Of a stretch of DNA of 64,000 nucleotides, positions 1 to 9,582 are shown piece after piece. Under the pieces are notes generated by a model. It did not search any database, was not told where the DNA came from, and saw nothing but the letters and a program-made list of their open reading frames with translations. Within the stretch, counting starts at the first letter, position 1; the number at the start of each line of letters is the position of its first letter. Both the position numbers and the translations under genes were made by a program. The DNA is from WHTI01 sp963826105 (GTDB lineage Bacteria > Actinomycetota > CADDZG01 > WHSQ01), in assembly GCA_963826105.1 (NCBI GenBank), contig CAWGWA010000016.1:1-64000 (forward strand), written 5' to 3'.

Positions 1-353
1 ACGACTGCGCGGTCCGGATCAAGCAGATCCTGCAGCGGAACAAGGAGCTCCAGGACATCATCGGCGACTCCGCGGCGTCGACGAGCTCTCCGAGGAGGAC
101 AAGGTCATCGTGTCCCGCGCGCGCCGCATCCAGCGGTTCCTGTCCGCAGAACACCTACGTGGCCAGGCAGTTCACCGGGCTCGAGGGTTCCACGGTTCCG
201 ATCGCGGACACCATCGAGGCGTTCAACAAAATCGCGGACGGCGACTACGACCACGTGGCCGAGCAGGCCTTCTTCATGTGCGGCGGTCTCGACGACGTCG
301 AGAAGAAGTGGAAGGAAATCCAGCAGCAGACCGGCCAGGGCGACGACTGGTGA
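1..353 (+). CDS. atpD: ATP synthase F1 subunit beta, C-terminal fragment
   Basis: Only the last ~115 residues lie in the window; the gene enters from the left edge. The translation shows the C-terminal helical domain of the catalytic beta subunit, with DELSEEDK, RARRIQRFLS and a QFTG segment, then an acidic tail ending in KKWKEIQQQTGQGDDW. Beta subunits make ATP at the F1 head of the proton-driven synthase on the inner membrane face. The frame is broken at about 65-75 (the short segment before DELSEED is garbled) and near 148, so no single open frame covers it. The TGA stop at 351-353 overlaps the GTG start of atpC, as expected in the atp operon. The breaks look like sequence error rather than gene decay, because the translation is conserved on both sides. 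Confidence 0.92.
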   Translation, partial: DCAVRIKQILQRNKELQDIIGDSAASTSSPRRTRSSCPARAASSGSCPQNTYVARQFTGLEGSTVPIADTIEAFNKIADGDYDHVAEQAFFMCGGLDDVEKKWKEIQQQTGQGDDW

Positions 354-746
354 GCGACGACACCTCTCCACGTCGAGCTGGTCGCTGCCGATCGGCTCGT
401 CTGGTCGGGCGAGGCCAACGTGGTCAATGCCCGCACGGCGGGCGGCGAGATCGGCATCCTGGCCAACCACATGCCGATCCTCTCCCTGCTCGAGGCGGGG
501 ATCGTCGAGGTGGAGACGGCCGACGGGAAGACCACCGTGGCTGGACAGTGGGCGATGGTTTCATCTCCGTCGCGGCAAACCGCGTCTCGATCCTGGCCGG
601 TCGTGCCGACCTGGCCCAGGACATCGACGCCAGTGCGGCGAAGTCGGAGCTGGAGCAGGCACGTGGCGACGGCGATGACCACCGCAGCGATGCCGAGGTA
701 CGACGGCTCGAGGCCTACATGCGGTGCCGCCGAGAAGTCATCCTGA
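350..746 (+). CDS. atpC: ATP synthase F1 subunit epsilon
   Basis: The epsilon subunit sits in the central stalk and couples and regulates rotation. The protein starts at GTG 350 (overlapping the atpD stop) as MSDDTSP, then continues in another frame as VELVAADRLVWSGEANVV. It then matches the family beta-sandwich: TAGGEIGILANHMPIL (the glycine-rich loop typical of epsilon) and GGFISVAANRVSILA. The C-terminal helical part includes AKSELEQARGDGDD and ends in AAEKSS at TGA 744-746. About 130 residues, the usual length. At least three frame breaks (about 372, 545 and 690) are needed to read it through. Position after atpD is the standard end of the operon. Confidence 0.88.
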
Positions 747-866
747 TCGTCTCGACACACTGAGCATTGCGAGGGTCGTCCCGGTTTCCGGGGCGGCCTT
801 CGTTCGTTTCTCGAACCATCTCTCTAGTCTGTGACCTCACCCAACGCGAGGCGGAACGAGGAATCG

Positions 867-1313
867 ATGCCGGTATGGCAGTGGCTGCTGGACTCAGCAG
901 GCGCCGTGCTGCTCGTCATCATCCTGTTCGGCCTCGTCCTCGTCGTACGGCTGACTGGTGCTTTGTTGAAACGGTGGCACCTTCGAGCTCAGCTTCCGCG
1001 ACGGCGGCCGGGTCGAGGGACGTGGCTGGGTGCTGGGCATGGGCCGCTACCCCCAGGAAACCGGCCGGAGCGGTTCATCATCTTCTATTCGCTGCCCGGA
1101 CCGCGCCGTACCTGGCGCCGCAACGACCTCAAGTGAGACTCTTCCAGCGTGAGCCCGAGGGTGCCGAGGAGTTCGCGCTGTACGCCGGCCACGTGGTCGT
1201 CATGTGCCACACCCCGCGAGGGGACGCCGAGCTCGCCATGAAGCCCGAGCTCGCTCACCGGTCTTCAGTCGTGGCTCGAGGCCGGGCCACCGGGGTCGCG
1301 GCCTTCGCGGTAG
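867..1313 (+). CDS. DUF2550 family membrane-anchored protein
   Basis: A ~148-residue protein beginning MPVWQWLLDSAGAVLL at ATG 867, with one N-terminal membrane helix (roughly residues 8-29, rich in L, V and I) followed by a cytoplasmic domain. Recognisable pieces are GGRVEGRGWVLGMGRY, RERFIIFYSL, RRTWRRNDLK, EEFALYAGHVVVMCH and the ending SLTGLQSWLEAGPPGSRPSR at TAG 1311-1313. These match the actinobacterial DUF2550 family, which characteristically follows atpC. The function is unknown. The frame breaks near 970, 1080 and 1250, so the coordinates mark the reconstructed gene. It converges with the adenosyltransferase gene downstream. Confidence 0.8.
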
Positions 1314-1334
1314 AGGTGACGGTCCCTTCGGCCG

Positions 1335-1928
1335 TCAGTCGGTCGGCTTCGACTCGCCGCGCTCGCCCCCGGGCACCCAGAGCACGTCACCGTTCTCGCG
1401 GTTGGCGTAGCGCGCCAGGATGAACAGCAGGTCGGAGAGCCGGTTGAGATAGGTGATCGCGAGGACGTTCATCGAGTCGGCGTACTCCGCGTACGCCGCC
1501 CAGGCCGAGCGCTCGGCCCGACGGCACACGGTGCGCGCGATGTGCAGGTGGGCGGCCCCGACGGCGCTCGCCGTTGAGGATGAACGAGCGCAGCTTGGGC
1601 AGGTCCTCGTTGTAGTGGTCGCACCAGCCCTCGAGCCTGTCGACGTAGTCGGCCTCGACGCGCAGCGGCGGGTACTCCGGCTTCTCCACCACCGGCGTGG
1701 AGAGCTTGGCGCCCACGTCGAACAGGTCGTTCTGCACGTGGGTCAGCACCGCGACGACGTCATCGTCGAGCTCGCCCGTCGCGAGCACGACCCCGAGGTG
1801 CGCGTTGGTCTCGTCGACGTCGGCGTACGCCCGGAGCCGCGAGTCGGTCTGCTCGTCTCGCTCATGTCGCCGAGCCGCGTCGTCCCGGCGTCACCGGTGC
1901 GCGTGTAGATCCGCGTCAGGTTGACCAT
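1335..1928 (-). CDS. pduO: ATP:cob(I)alamin adenosyltransferase, PduO type
   Basis: Transfers the adenosyl group of ATP to cob(I)alamin, making coenzyme B12, the cofactor needed by the mutase at 3837. The N-terminus MVNLTRIYTRTGDAGTTRLGD carries the ATP-binding TRTGDxGTT signature. Later come HVQNDLFDVGAKLSTP, the basic VCRRAERSAW motif and YLNRLSDLLFILARYAN, all diagnostic of the PduO family. About 197 residues, the usual length. Frame breaks near 1870 and 1565 split it into three frames. The ATG at 1926-1928 is 66 bases from the divergent murA start, so the two probably share a promoter region. No cobalamin riboswitch is visible there. Confidence 0.92.
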
Positions 1929-1994
1929 GTCCCAAGAGTAGGGTCCGCACGCAGCGCCGGTGCCTGTCAGCGGGCGAGGATCCTTCTCACCAGA

Positions 1995-3312
1995 GTGGCC
2001 GACGTGGAGAGCTTCTGGGTGGCGTCCTCCGAGGGGCCGCTGACGCGTCCGCTCTCAGGGACGGTCCATGTGGGAGGGGCCAAGAACTCCGCGTTGAAGC
2101 TGATGGCCGGGGCGCTGCTCGCGCCGGGCCGGTCGGTGATCCGCAACGTGCCGAACATCCTCGACGTGGCGGTGATGGGCCAGCTGCTGCGACAGCTCGG
2201 GTGCACGGTGGAGATCGCCTACCCGGGCGACGCCGACCCGACGCGCGAGTCGACGTCCGGCCGCGCGACGATCGACGTACCCGAGGAGCTCGAGCACAAG
2301 GCCCCCTACGAGCTGGTACGCCGCCTGCGGGCGTCGATCGCCGTACTCGGTCCTCTCGTCGCCCGGTGTCGTCGCGCAAGCGTGGCCCTTCCCGGCGGTG
2401 ACGCGATTGGCTCACGTGGACTCGACATGCACATCCTCGGCCTGCAGTGGCTCGGCGCCGTCGTACGCATCGAACACGGGCAGGTCGTGGCCGAGGCCCC
2501 CGACGGCCTCCGCGGCGCCAACCTCGGGCTCGACTTCCCGTCGGCTGGAGCGACCGAGAACCTCCTGATGGCGTCCGTCCTGGCCGAGGGCACCACCGTC
2601 ATCGACAACGTGGCCCGGGAGCCCGAGATCATCGACCTGTGCGAGATGCTCGTCGCGAACGGGGCCAGCATCGGCGGGACCGCCCAGTTGACCGGGGTCA
2701 TCGACGGGGTCGAACGGCTTCATCCTGCCGAGCACACCACCGTGACCGACCGGATCGTCGGCAGGCACCGGGGCCTCCGCGAGCGCCATCGCCGGCGGCG
2801 ACCTGCACATCAGCGGCGGGATGGCCCACCACCTCGACATCGTCCTCGACAAGCTGGTCGCCTCCGGCGCCCAGATCGTGACGGGGGAGACCGGCTTCAC
2901 CGTCAGCACGCACCAGCGGCTCACGTTGTTCTACGTCGCGACGCTGCCCTACCCCGGCTTCCTCGATCTACCTCCAGCCGTTCGCCACGGCGCTCGCCTC
3001 GGTCTCCTCCGGCACCGCGATGATCACCGAGAACGTCTTCGAGGCCAGGTTCATGTTCGCCCAGGAGCTCGCCCGGCTCGGGGCTGACCTGCGAACCGAC
3101 GGCCACCACGCCGTGGTCCGCGGCGTGCCCATGCTCTCCGTAGCCCCGGTCGTCGCCCACGACATCCGTGCCGGCGCCGCACTGGTCCTCGCCGGGCTGG
3201 CTGCCCAGGGACAACGGTGGTGGCCGAGTCGCAGCACATCGACCGCGGTTATCCGTGGTTCGCGGAGGCCCTGGCGGCTGTCGGCGCCGACGTCAGCCGC
3301 CTGCCCAACTGA
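1995..3312 (+). CDS. murA: UDP-N-acetylglucosamine 1-carboxyvinyltransferase (MurA)
   Basis: Catalyses the first committed step of peptidoglycan synthesis, adding enolpyruvate from PEP to UDP-GlcNAc in the cytoplasm. GGAKNSALKLMAGALL holds the family Lys-Asn pair. The active-site loop reads VALPGGDAIGSRGLDMH; the codon at 2400-2402 is Asp where most bacteria have the fosfomycin-reactive Cys. The rest follows the family: LDFPSAGATENLLMA, DRIVAGT, AMITENVFEARF and a C-terminal HIDRGYPWFAEAL ending RLPN at TGA 3310-3312. Frame breaks near 2760, 2965 and 3205 interrupt it. I used GTG 1995; GTG 2004 is an equally good start. About 440 residues. Confidence 0.92.
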
Positions 3313-3413
3313 CCCGAGACTGTTGGCCCCGAGGAGTATTTTCGGTACTGCTCCGCGCGTCATGAATTCGAAAGGGCGCGACGCGCGCCGTAGTAGGGCA
3401 GCGGGGAGGCCCC

Positions 3414-3787
3414 ATGGAGCACGCGAGCGAAGACGGAACGATGAGCAAGGCCCTGGGGTCTCCGGGTGCTCGACGTACGCCGGACCGCTGAGGTGCGCGC
3501 CCTGGTCTACGCGGGCTGGCCCGGACCACCCGCGACGTCGTCGTCGACATCAGCCGCGTGGAGTGATCGACATGACGACGCTGAAGATGTCGCGGTGGCC
3601 AACCGCGTGGCCGACGAAGGCCCCGCAGGTCGTGCTGCGCGGGGCCTCGTCCGGCATCCGACGGATGCTGCACCTCTCCCACATGCGCTGGATGATCCCG
3701 ATCGAGCCGTGGTCAGGTCGCAGCGCAGTCGTCGTACCACCCGCCGGCCGCGCCACGCTCCGCGATGTGACCCATCTCGCAGGGTGA
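3414..3787 (+). CDS. STAS-domain protein (anti-sigma-factor antagonist-like)
   Basis: A short protein of about 120 residues. ATG 3414 has a GGGGAGG ribosome site six bases upstream and is preferred to ATG 3441 in the same frame. Read across two or three frame breaks it gives VLDVRRTAEVRALVYAG, TTRDVVVDISRVE, VIDMTTLKM, VANRV and VVLRGASSGIRRMLHLSHM. This is the STAS pattern: a beta strand, VDxSxVxxVDMTTLK with the regulatory Ser/Thr position, then the L-R-G-x-x-x-x-V/I-R-R-M-L-x-L-S motif. Such proteins act in partner-switching with anti-sigma factors. No anti-sigma factor or sigma factor is next to it. Identity of the exact N-terminus is uncertain. Confidence 0.6.
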
Positions 3788-3836
3788 CTGATCCAACAAG
3801 CCTTACCGGGTGCCGGTTCGGCCTACCCTCAGCCAC

Positions 3837-5842
3837 ATGAACGAGAACCCCACTGCGCGACCCAAAAGGACCGTCCCTGGGTGATGCGGACCTACGCCGG
3901 TCACTCGTCCGCAGACGAGTCCAACAAGCTGTACCGGAAGAACCTCGCCAAGGGACAGACCGGCCTGTCGGTGGCCTTCGACCTCCCCACACAGACCGGC
4001 TACGACCCCGACTCCCCGCTCGCGCGGGGCGAGGTCGCAAGGTCGGGTCCCGATCCCGCACCTCGGCGAGATGCGCCAGCTGTTCAAGGACATCCCGCTC
4101 ACCGAGATGAACACCTCGATGACGATCAACGCCACGGCCATGTGGCTGCTCGCGCTCTACCAGGTGGTCGCGGAGGCAGAACCCCACCTCGAGCCGCTCG
4201 AGGTCGCCCACCAGCTCGCCGGAACCACCCAGAACGACATCATCAAGGAGTACCTCTCCCGCGGGACCTACGTCTTCCCGCCCGAGCACTCCCTGCGCCA
4301 GATCTCCGACGTGATCTCCTACACCGTCAACGAGATCCCCAAGTGGAACCCGATCAACATCTGCAGCTACCACCTGCAGGAGGCCGGTGCGACACCCGTG
4401 CAGGAGCTCGCGTACGCACTGACCACCGCGATCGCCGTGCTCGACACCGTGAAGGACGCCGGCCAGGTCGCGACGATGACTTCGAGAAGATCGTCGGCCG
4501 GATCTCGTTCTTCGTCAACGCGGGCGTGCGGTTCGTCGAGGAGACGTGCAAGATGCGCGCGTTCGTGCGCCTGTGGGACGAGATCACCGCGAGCGCTACG
4601 GCGTCAGAGGACGAGAAGATGCGCCGGTTCCGGTACGGCGTACAGGTGAACTCGCTCGGCCTCACCGAGGCCCAGCCGGAGAACAACGTGCAGCGGTCGT
4701 GCTCGAGATGCTCGGCGTCACGCTGTCGAAGAACGCCGCGCCCGCGCCGTCCAGCTGCCTGCGTGGAACGAGGCGCTCGGTCTCCCGCGCCCCTGGGACC
4801 AGCAGTGGTCGCTGCGTCTCCAGCAGGTGCTGGCCTTCAGTCCGACCTCCTCGAGTACGAGGACATCTTCGAGGGGTCCGTCGTCATCCAGGCGAAGGTC
4901 AAGGAGCTGTGCGAGGACGCTCGCGCCGAGATCGACCGGGTCCAGGCCCTCGGCGGCGCCATCGCGGCGGTGGAGTCCGGCTACATGAAGCAGCTGGTCA
5001 GCTCCCACTCCGCCCGCCGGGCCGCGATCGAGAGCGGCGAGGACATCGTCGTCGGCGTGAACAGGTACGAGACCACCGCGCCGTCGCCGCTGACCGCCGA
5101 CCTCGACGCCGCGATCCAGGCCGCCGACCCCGAGGCCGAGCGCTCCGCGATCGCCGGCCTCGAGGCCTGGCGCGAGCAGCGTGACCAGGCGGAGGTCGAC
5201 CGGGCGCTGCAGGCGCTCGCCGACGCCGCCAAGACCGACACGAACCTGATGGAGGCCACCCTCGTCGCCGCCCGCGCGGGAGCGACCACGGGGGAGTGGG
5301 CCGGCACGCTGCGTGAGGTGTTCGGCGAGTTCCGCGCCCCGACAGGGGTCTCCGGCGCGGTGGGCGTGGCCGAAGCCGGCCAGGAGCTCACCGAGGTGCG
5401 CGAGCAGGTCCGGGAGACCGGTGAGGAGCTCGGCGGTCGGCTGCGGCTGCTGGTCGGCAAGCCCGGCCTCGACGGTCACTCCAACGGTGCCGAGCAGGTC
5501 GCCGTGCGCGCCCGCGACGCCGGGTTCGAGGTCGTCTACCAGGGCATCCGGCTCACGCCCGAGCAGATCGTCGCGGCCGCCGTCGCCGAGGACGTCCACT
5601 GCGTCGGCCTCTCGATCCTCTCGGGGTCCCACATGGAGCTGGTCCCGGACGTCCTCGACCAGATGAAGGCAGCCGGCCTCGAGGACATCCCGGTGATCGT
5701 CGGCGGCATCATCCCCGACCGGGACGCCCGTGCGCTCAAGGAGCTCGGGGTGGCCGAGGTGTTCACCCCGAAGGACTTCAGCCTGACCCAGGCAATGGCC
5801 GGAATCGTCCGGGCGATCCGGGCGGCCAACGAACTGGTCTAG
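3837..5842 (+). CDS. meaA: Ethylmalonyl-CoA mutase / MeaA-like B12-dependent mutase
   Basis: Adenosylcobalamin-dependent carbon-skeleton mutase, most like MeaA/Ecm of the ethylmalonyl-CoA pathway (ethylmalonyl-CoA to methylsuccinyl-CoA). ATG 3837 opens MNENPTARPKR, then after a break RPWVMRTYAGHSSADESNKLYR. The TIM-barrel part has GLSVAFDLPTQTGYDPDSP, TEMNTSMTINATAMWLL, GTTQNDIIKEYLSRGTYVFP and NICSYHLQEAGATP. The C-terminal cobalamin domain (about residues 530-660) has KPGLDGHSNGAEQ, the DxHxxG base-off B12 motif, then SILSGSHMELVP and VIVGGIIP. About 670 residues, the length expected for single-chain MeaA. Frame breaks near 3875, 4045, 4480, 4700 and 4840; intact afterwards. The adenosyltransferase at 1335 makes its cofactor. 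Confidence 0.88.
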
Positions 5843-5979
5843 AAAACGGTCCGGTCAATCCGGACTTGCCCCCATGTTGCGCCTTGCGGAGAGGCCTCCG
5901 GCGTCGTAGTGTGCGTCAGGACGTCACGTGTGGCCGGGAGACACGGCTGCCTCGGGCTCGACGCAAGGCGGATCGACAC

Positions 5980-7434
5980 ATGGAGATGCTGCACGACGAG
6001 GAGCAGTGGAAGTACGACGCGCTCGCGGACATGGTGCTCACGTCCGACGACGCGATCGTCCTGGCTGACCCCGATGGTGTCGTCGTGCTCGCCAACAAGG
6101 CGGCCGGCGAGATCGTCGGGTCCCCCACGAGCGATGCCGGGCACACCGTCGAGGACTTCGGCCGGGAGTCCATGCACGCCTTCCAGAAGATCGCCGTCGC
6201 GGCCGTCGTGGACAACAACATCGAGGTCACCGTCCGTGACGCCAAGCTGCTCCACACCAACGGCACCTCGAGCACCGTCGACCTGACGCTGAGCCCGACC
6301 CGCACCGACCGGGGCCCGATCGTGGCCATCGGGATGCGCGAGCCCAACGACAAGTACCGGCAGACCAAGCTGTTCCGCGGCCTGCTCGAGGCCGCGCCCG
6401 ACGGCATGGTCATCGTCAACCGTGACGGCGTCATCGTGCTGGTCAACGCCCAGGTCGAGAAGCTCTTCGGCTACGAGCGCGCGGAGCTCGTCGGGGAGCC
6501 GGTCGAGATCCTGGTCCCCGACCGCTTCTCCGGCATGCACATGGCGTTCCGCTCCGGCTACGTCAGCGAGCCGCGCACCCGTCCGATGGGCCTGGCCGGC
6601 GACCTGCACGCGCGCCGCAAGGACGGGTCCGAGTTCCCGATCGAGGTCACGCTCTCCCCGCTGGAGACCGACGAGGGCCTGCTCGTCTCCGCCGCCGTCC
6701 GCGACATCTCCGAGCGCCGACGGATGCAGGAGGAGAACGACCGGGTCAAGGACGAGTTCTTCGCCACGGTCTCCCACGAGCTGCGCACTCCACTGACCTC
6801 GATGATCGGGTACGGCGAGCTGATGACAGACCTCGAGGAGCTCAGCCCCCAGGGCCAGCGCTTCCTCTCGGTGATCGTCCGCAGTGCCGAACGTGAGCTC
6901 CGACTGGTCGACGACCTGCTCACCCTGGTCGCGATCGAGGAGTCGGGGCTGGCGATCCGGTCGGCGGAGATCGACCTCGAGCGGGTGGTCCGCGAGGCAG
7001 TCGAGGCGGCCCGGCCCGAGCCGAGGAGGCGCAGCTGCGTTGTCGATGGGACCCCCGGCACCGCCGTACCCATGTTCGGCGACCGCGACCGCCTCGGCCA
7101 GGCGATGGACAACCTGCTCTCCAACGCGATCAAGTTCACCCCGTCGCCGGGCGCGTGCGCGTGGTACTCCGACTTGGCCGCGGGTCCGCCGAGATCGACG
7201 TGATCGACACCGGCATCGGCATCGGCGAGGAGGATCCCGACGCGCTGTTCGAGCGGTGTTCCGCTCCTCCGGCGGTGGCCCAACAGACGCCCGGGTGCCG
7301 GCCTGGGACTCACCATCGCCCTCGCGATCGTGGAGGCCCACGCCGGCACGATCGAGGTCGTCGAGAGCGGGCCAGGGGGCACCACCTTCCGGATGACCTT
7401 CCCGCTCGGCCCGGGTGGTTCCAGCACCAGCTGA
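5980..7434 (+). CDS. PAS-domain sensor histidine kinase
   Basis: Soluble sensor kinase with no evident membrane helix. ATG 5980 starts MEMLHDEEQWKYDALADMV. A first PAS domain (residues ~10-120) has DAIVLADPDGVVVLANKAAGEIVG; a second (~130-250) has GLLEAAPDGMVIVNRDGVIVLVN and KLFGYERAELVGEP. The HisKA box is DEFFATVSHELRTPLTSMIG with the phosphoacceptor His. The ATPase domain shows an N box DNLLSNAIKF, G1 IDVIDTGIGIGEED and G2 GLGLTIALAIVEAHAG. It ends at TGA 7432-7434 after LGPGGSSTS. Up to about 7150 the frame is intact, then it breaks two or three times between 7150 and 7310. No cognate response regulator is adjacent. Confidence 0.87.
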
Positions 7435-7609
7435 GGCTTGGTGCGTCGGCAATCTGACCGCCGTTTGACCCGCATTGGTCTAGAACATCACGGTCGGGAC
7501 GGCCCACGGTGGGAGCATTTCTTGCCCACCGGGCATTTGGTGACGTACACAGAAGGTGACCAGCGTTTTCCTCGGTGGAGTGCAGCTCGCAACAGCCTTC
7601 TTTGGGGAA

Positions 7610-8274
7610 ATGGAAATGCGCCGAAATGGGATAGGGATAGGCGCTCGTCCTGCGTCGCCGAATAGTGGCCGGGGTGCTGGTGGGTGGTCTCGGTATTGCC
7701 GGTCCGCTGCGCCTAGGCCGCCGTCAGGCCCGGCCTCGGGGGCCGACGCTCCGGCCTGCACGATCTCCGCCAAGCTGGCGACCCCCTGCTGTCCGTGGCT
7801 GGGCGCCGAGTCGGGCGGCTACGGCCAGTCCGGCTTCCGGGCGGCGATGCTCGAGCACGAGGCGAAGATCGGCCGGCAGCTGGACATCGTCCACGAGTAC
7901 CTCGGCGCCGGCAACGTCGTACTGACCAATGACATCCTGACGCTCGCTCGTCGTGCCAACACCATTGCCCTGGTCAACTGGCGCGTGTTGACGAAGTGGG
8001 CGGACGGCACGGGCGGTAGCGCCACCGTCAACTCGCAGATCGAGCGATGGGCGCGACAGCATCAAGGCGCTCGGGACCACGAAGATCATGCTCACCGTGC
8101 ACCACGAACCCGAGAACGACATCCTCCGGGTGGGCGTCTCTCCTGCCCGGGGTCGTCGTACTCCGGTTCCGCCGGGAAGATCGCCGACTACGTCGGGAGT
8201 GGGGCAACGTGCGGGCACGCTTCGACGCGCTCGGCGTGACGAACGTCGTCTGGGTGATGAACTACATGGGCTGA
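7610..8274 (+). CDS. Secreted GH26-like glycoside hydrolase, truncated at the join
   Basis: ATG 7610 begins MEMRRNGIGIGAR, followed across a frame break by a hydrophobic VAGVLVGGLGIAG stretch that would be the signal peptide. The mature part shows WLGAESGGYGQSGFRAAMLE, IVHEYLGAGNVVLTND, ANTIALVNWRVLTKWADG and, in another frame, IMLTVHHEPEND, resembling the acid/base Glu region of family 26 beta-mannanases and relatives. The last homologous piece is FDALGVTNVVWVMNYMG and a TGA follows at once. A normal protein would continue for well over 50 more residues. The abrupt end coincides with the change of genome described at 8,275. Family call is moderate; truncation by misjoining is my inference. 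Confidence 0.58.
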
Positions 8275-8284
8275 GGGTAGCGTT
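8268..8284. other. Probable chimeric join between two actinobacterial sequences
   Basis: To the left, a GH26-like gene stops directly after its MNYMG segment; to the right, an M3 peptidase reads openly from 8281 with its N-terminal third missing. Two unrelated genes are both cut at the same few bases. The density of frame breaks also changes here: about 25-30 in the left 8.3 kb against about a dozen in the right 56 kb. No insertion-sequence ends, direct repeats or integrase lie at the point. Misassembly between two organisms is the simplest reading; a real deletion is possible but would not explain the change in error rate. Confidence 0.75.
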
Positions 8285-9577
8285 GGAACGAGCAATACGT
8301 CGAACTGCGCCAGCCAGCGCCATCGCTCGACGGCGAGGAGAAGCCGCTGGAAGAAGGGCTCAGCATGCTGAGCTCCCCCGATCGTGAACTTCGGCGCAAG
8401 ACCGCGCTGGCGGTGACGGAGGGACTCGAGCCGGGGCTCAAGACCCGAGCGTTCGTGTTCAACACGCTGCTTCACGACAAGGCCACGAACGATCGTCTCC
8501 GCGGGTACGAGCACTGGCTCCGGGCGCGCAACCTGTCGAACGAGGCATCCGACGAGTCGGTCGAGGCCCTCGTCAGCGCGGTGAGGAACCGTTACGACAT
8601 CGCGCAACGCTGGTACCGGCTGAAGGCCAAGTTGATCGGGGTCGACGTGCTGGCCGACTACGACCGCAACGCGTCGCTCGACGCGGTCGACGAGACCGTC
8701 GAGTGGGACCGCGCAAAGGAGATCGTGCTGGACGGCTACCGCTCCTTCTCCGACGAACTCGCCGATCTCTGCAATGAGTTCTTCGACGGGCGCTGGATCG
8801 ACGTTCCGGTGCGGCCGGGGAAGCGTCCCGGGGCGTTCTGCTCCTACACGGTGCCGTCCCACCACCCCTACGTGTTCCTCAACTACACCTCCCGGCGCCG
8901 CGATGTCTTGACCCTGGCTCACGAACTCGGCCACGGCGTCCATGCGGCACTCGCCCGGCCGCAAGGCCCGTTCCACCAGTCGACGCCCCTCACTCTCGCC
9001 GAGACCGCCTCCGTCTTCGGCGAGACCGTGATCTTCGGTCGGCTTCTCGGCATGACCGACAGTGCCGAGTCGCGCCTCTCGCTTCTGGCCGACAACATCG
9101 AGGGTGCGATCGCAACCGTCTTCCGACAGGTCTCGATGAACCGCTTCGAGCATCTCGTCCACAACGCACGTCGCACCGAGGGGGAACTCTCGGTCGAACG
9201 CTTCGGGGACCTCTGGCAGGAGAGCCAAGAAGAGATGTTCGCCGGGACGATCGAGATCCAGCCCGGCTACCGCAACTGGTGGTCCTACGTCCCACATTTC
9301 ATCGGGGTTCCCGGCTACGTCTACGCCTACGCGTACGGTCAGCTGCTCGCGCTCAAGCGTTTACAAGAAGTACGAGGAGCGCGGGGATGACTTCGTGCCC
9401 AAGTACCTCGAACTCCTGTCGGCCGGAGGTTCGATGCCGCCGGAGGAGTTGGGGAAGATCGTCGATGTGGACCTCACCGATCCCGGTTTCTGGGACGGCG
9501 GACTCGCCATCATCGAGAAGGATCTCAAGCTCGCCGAGGACGCGGCCAAGGAGGCCCGCGGCATCAGTCTCGACTGA
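8281..9577 (+). CDS. Oligoendopeptidase F-like M3 metallopeptidase, N-terminally truncated
   Basis: Zinc peptidase of the M3 family, normally about 600 residues and cytoplasmic. Here the open frame starts just after a TAG at 8278-8280 with RWNEQYVELRQPAPSL, and about 430 residues follow, so about 170 N-terminal residues are missing at the join. The zinc site is intact: LAHELGHGVHAAL (HExxH) with the third ligand Glu in LTLAETASVFGE. Other conserved segments are GAFCSYTVPSHHPYVFLNY and YVYAYAYGQLLAL. A single extra base near 9355 shifts the frame; after it come YKKYEERGDDFVPKYLELL and an ending GISLD at 9577. The next gene starts five bases downstream. Confidence 0.88.
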
Positions 9578-9582
9578 CCCGC

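Noticed and set aside
1929..1994. Cobalamin riboswitch between adenosyltransferase and murA
   Set aside because: Only 66 bases and no B12-box-like sequence.
5839..7452. Long minus-strand frame opposite the PAS kinase
   Set aside because: It mirrors the kinase codon by codon and shows no family features; the plus strand has intact PAS, HisKA and ATPase motifs.
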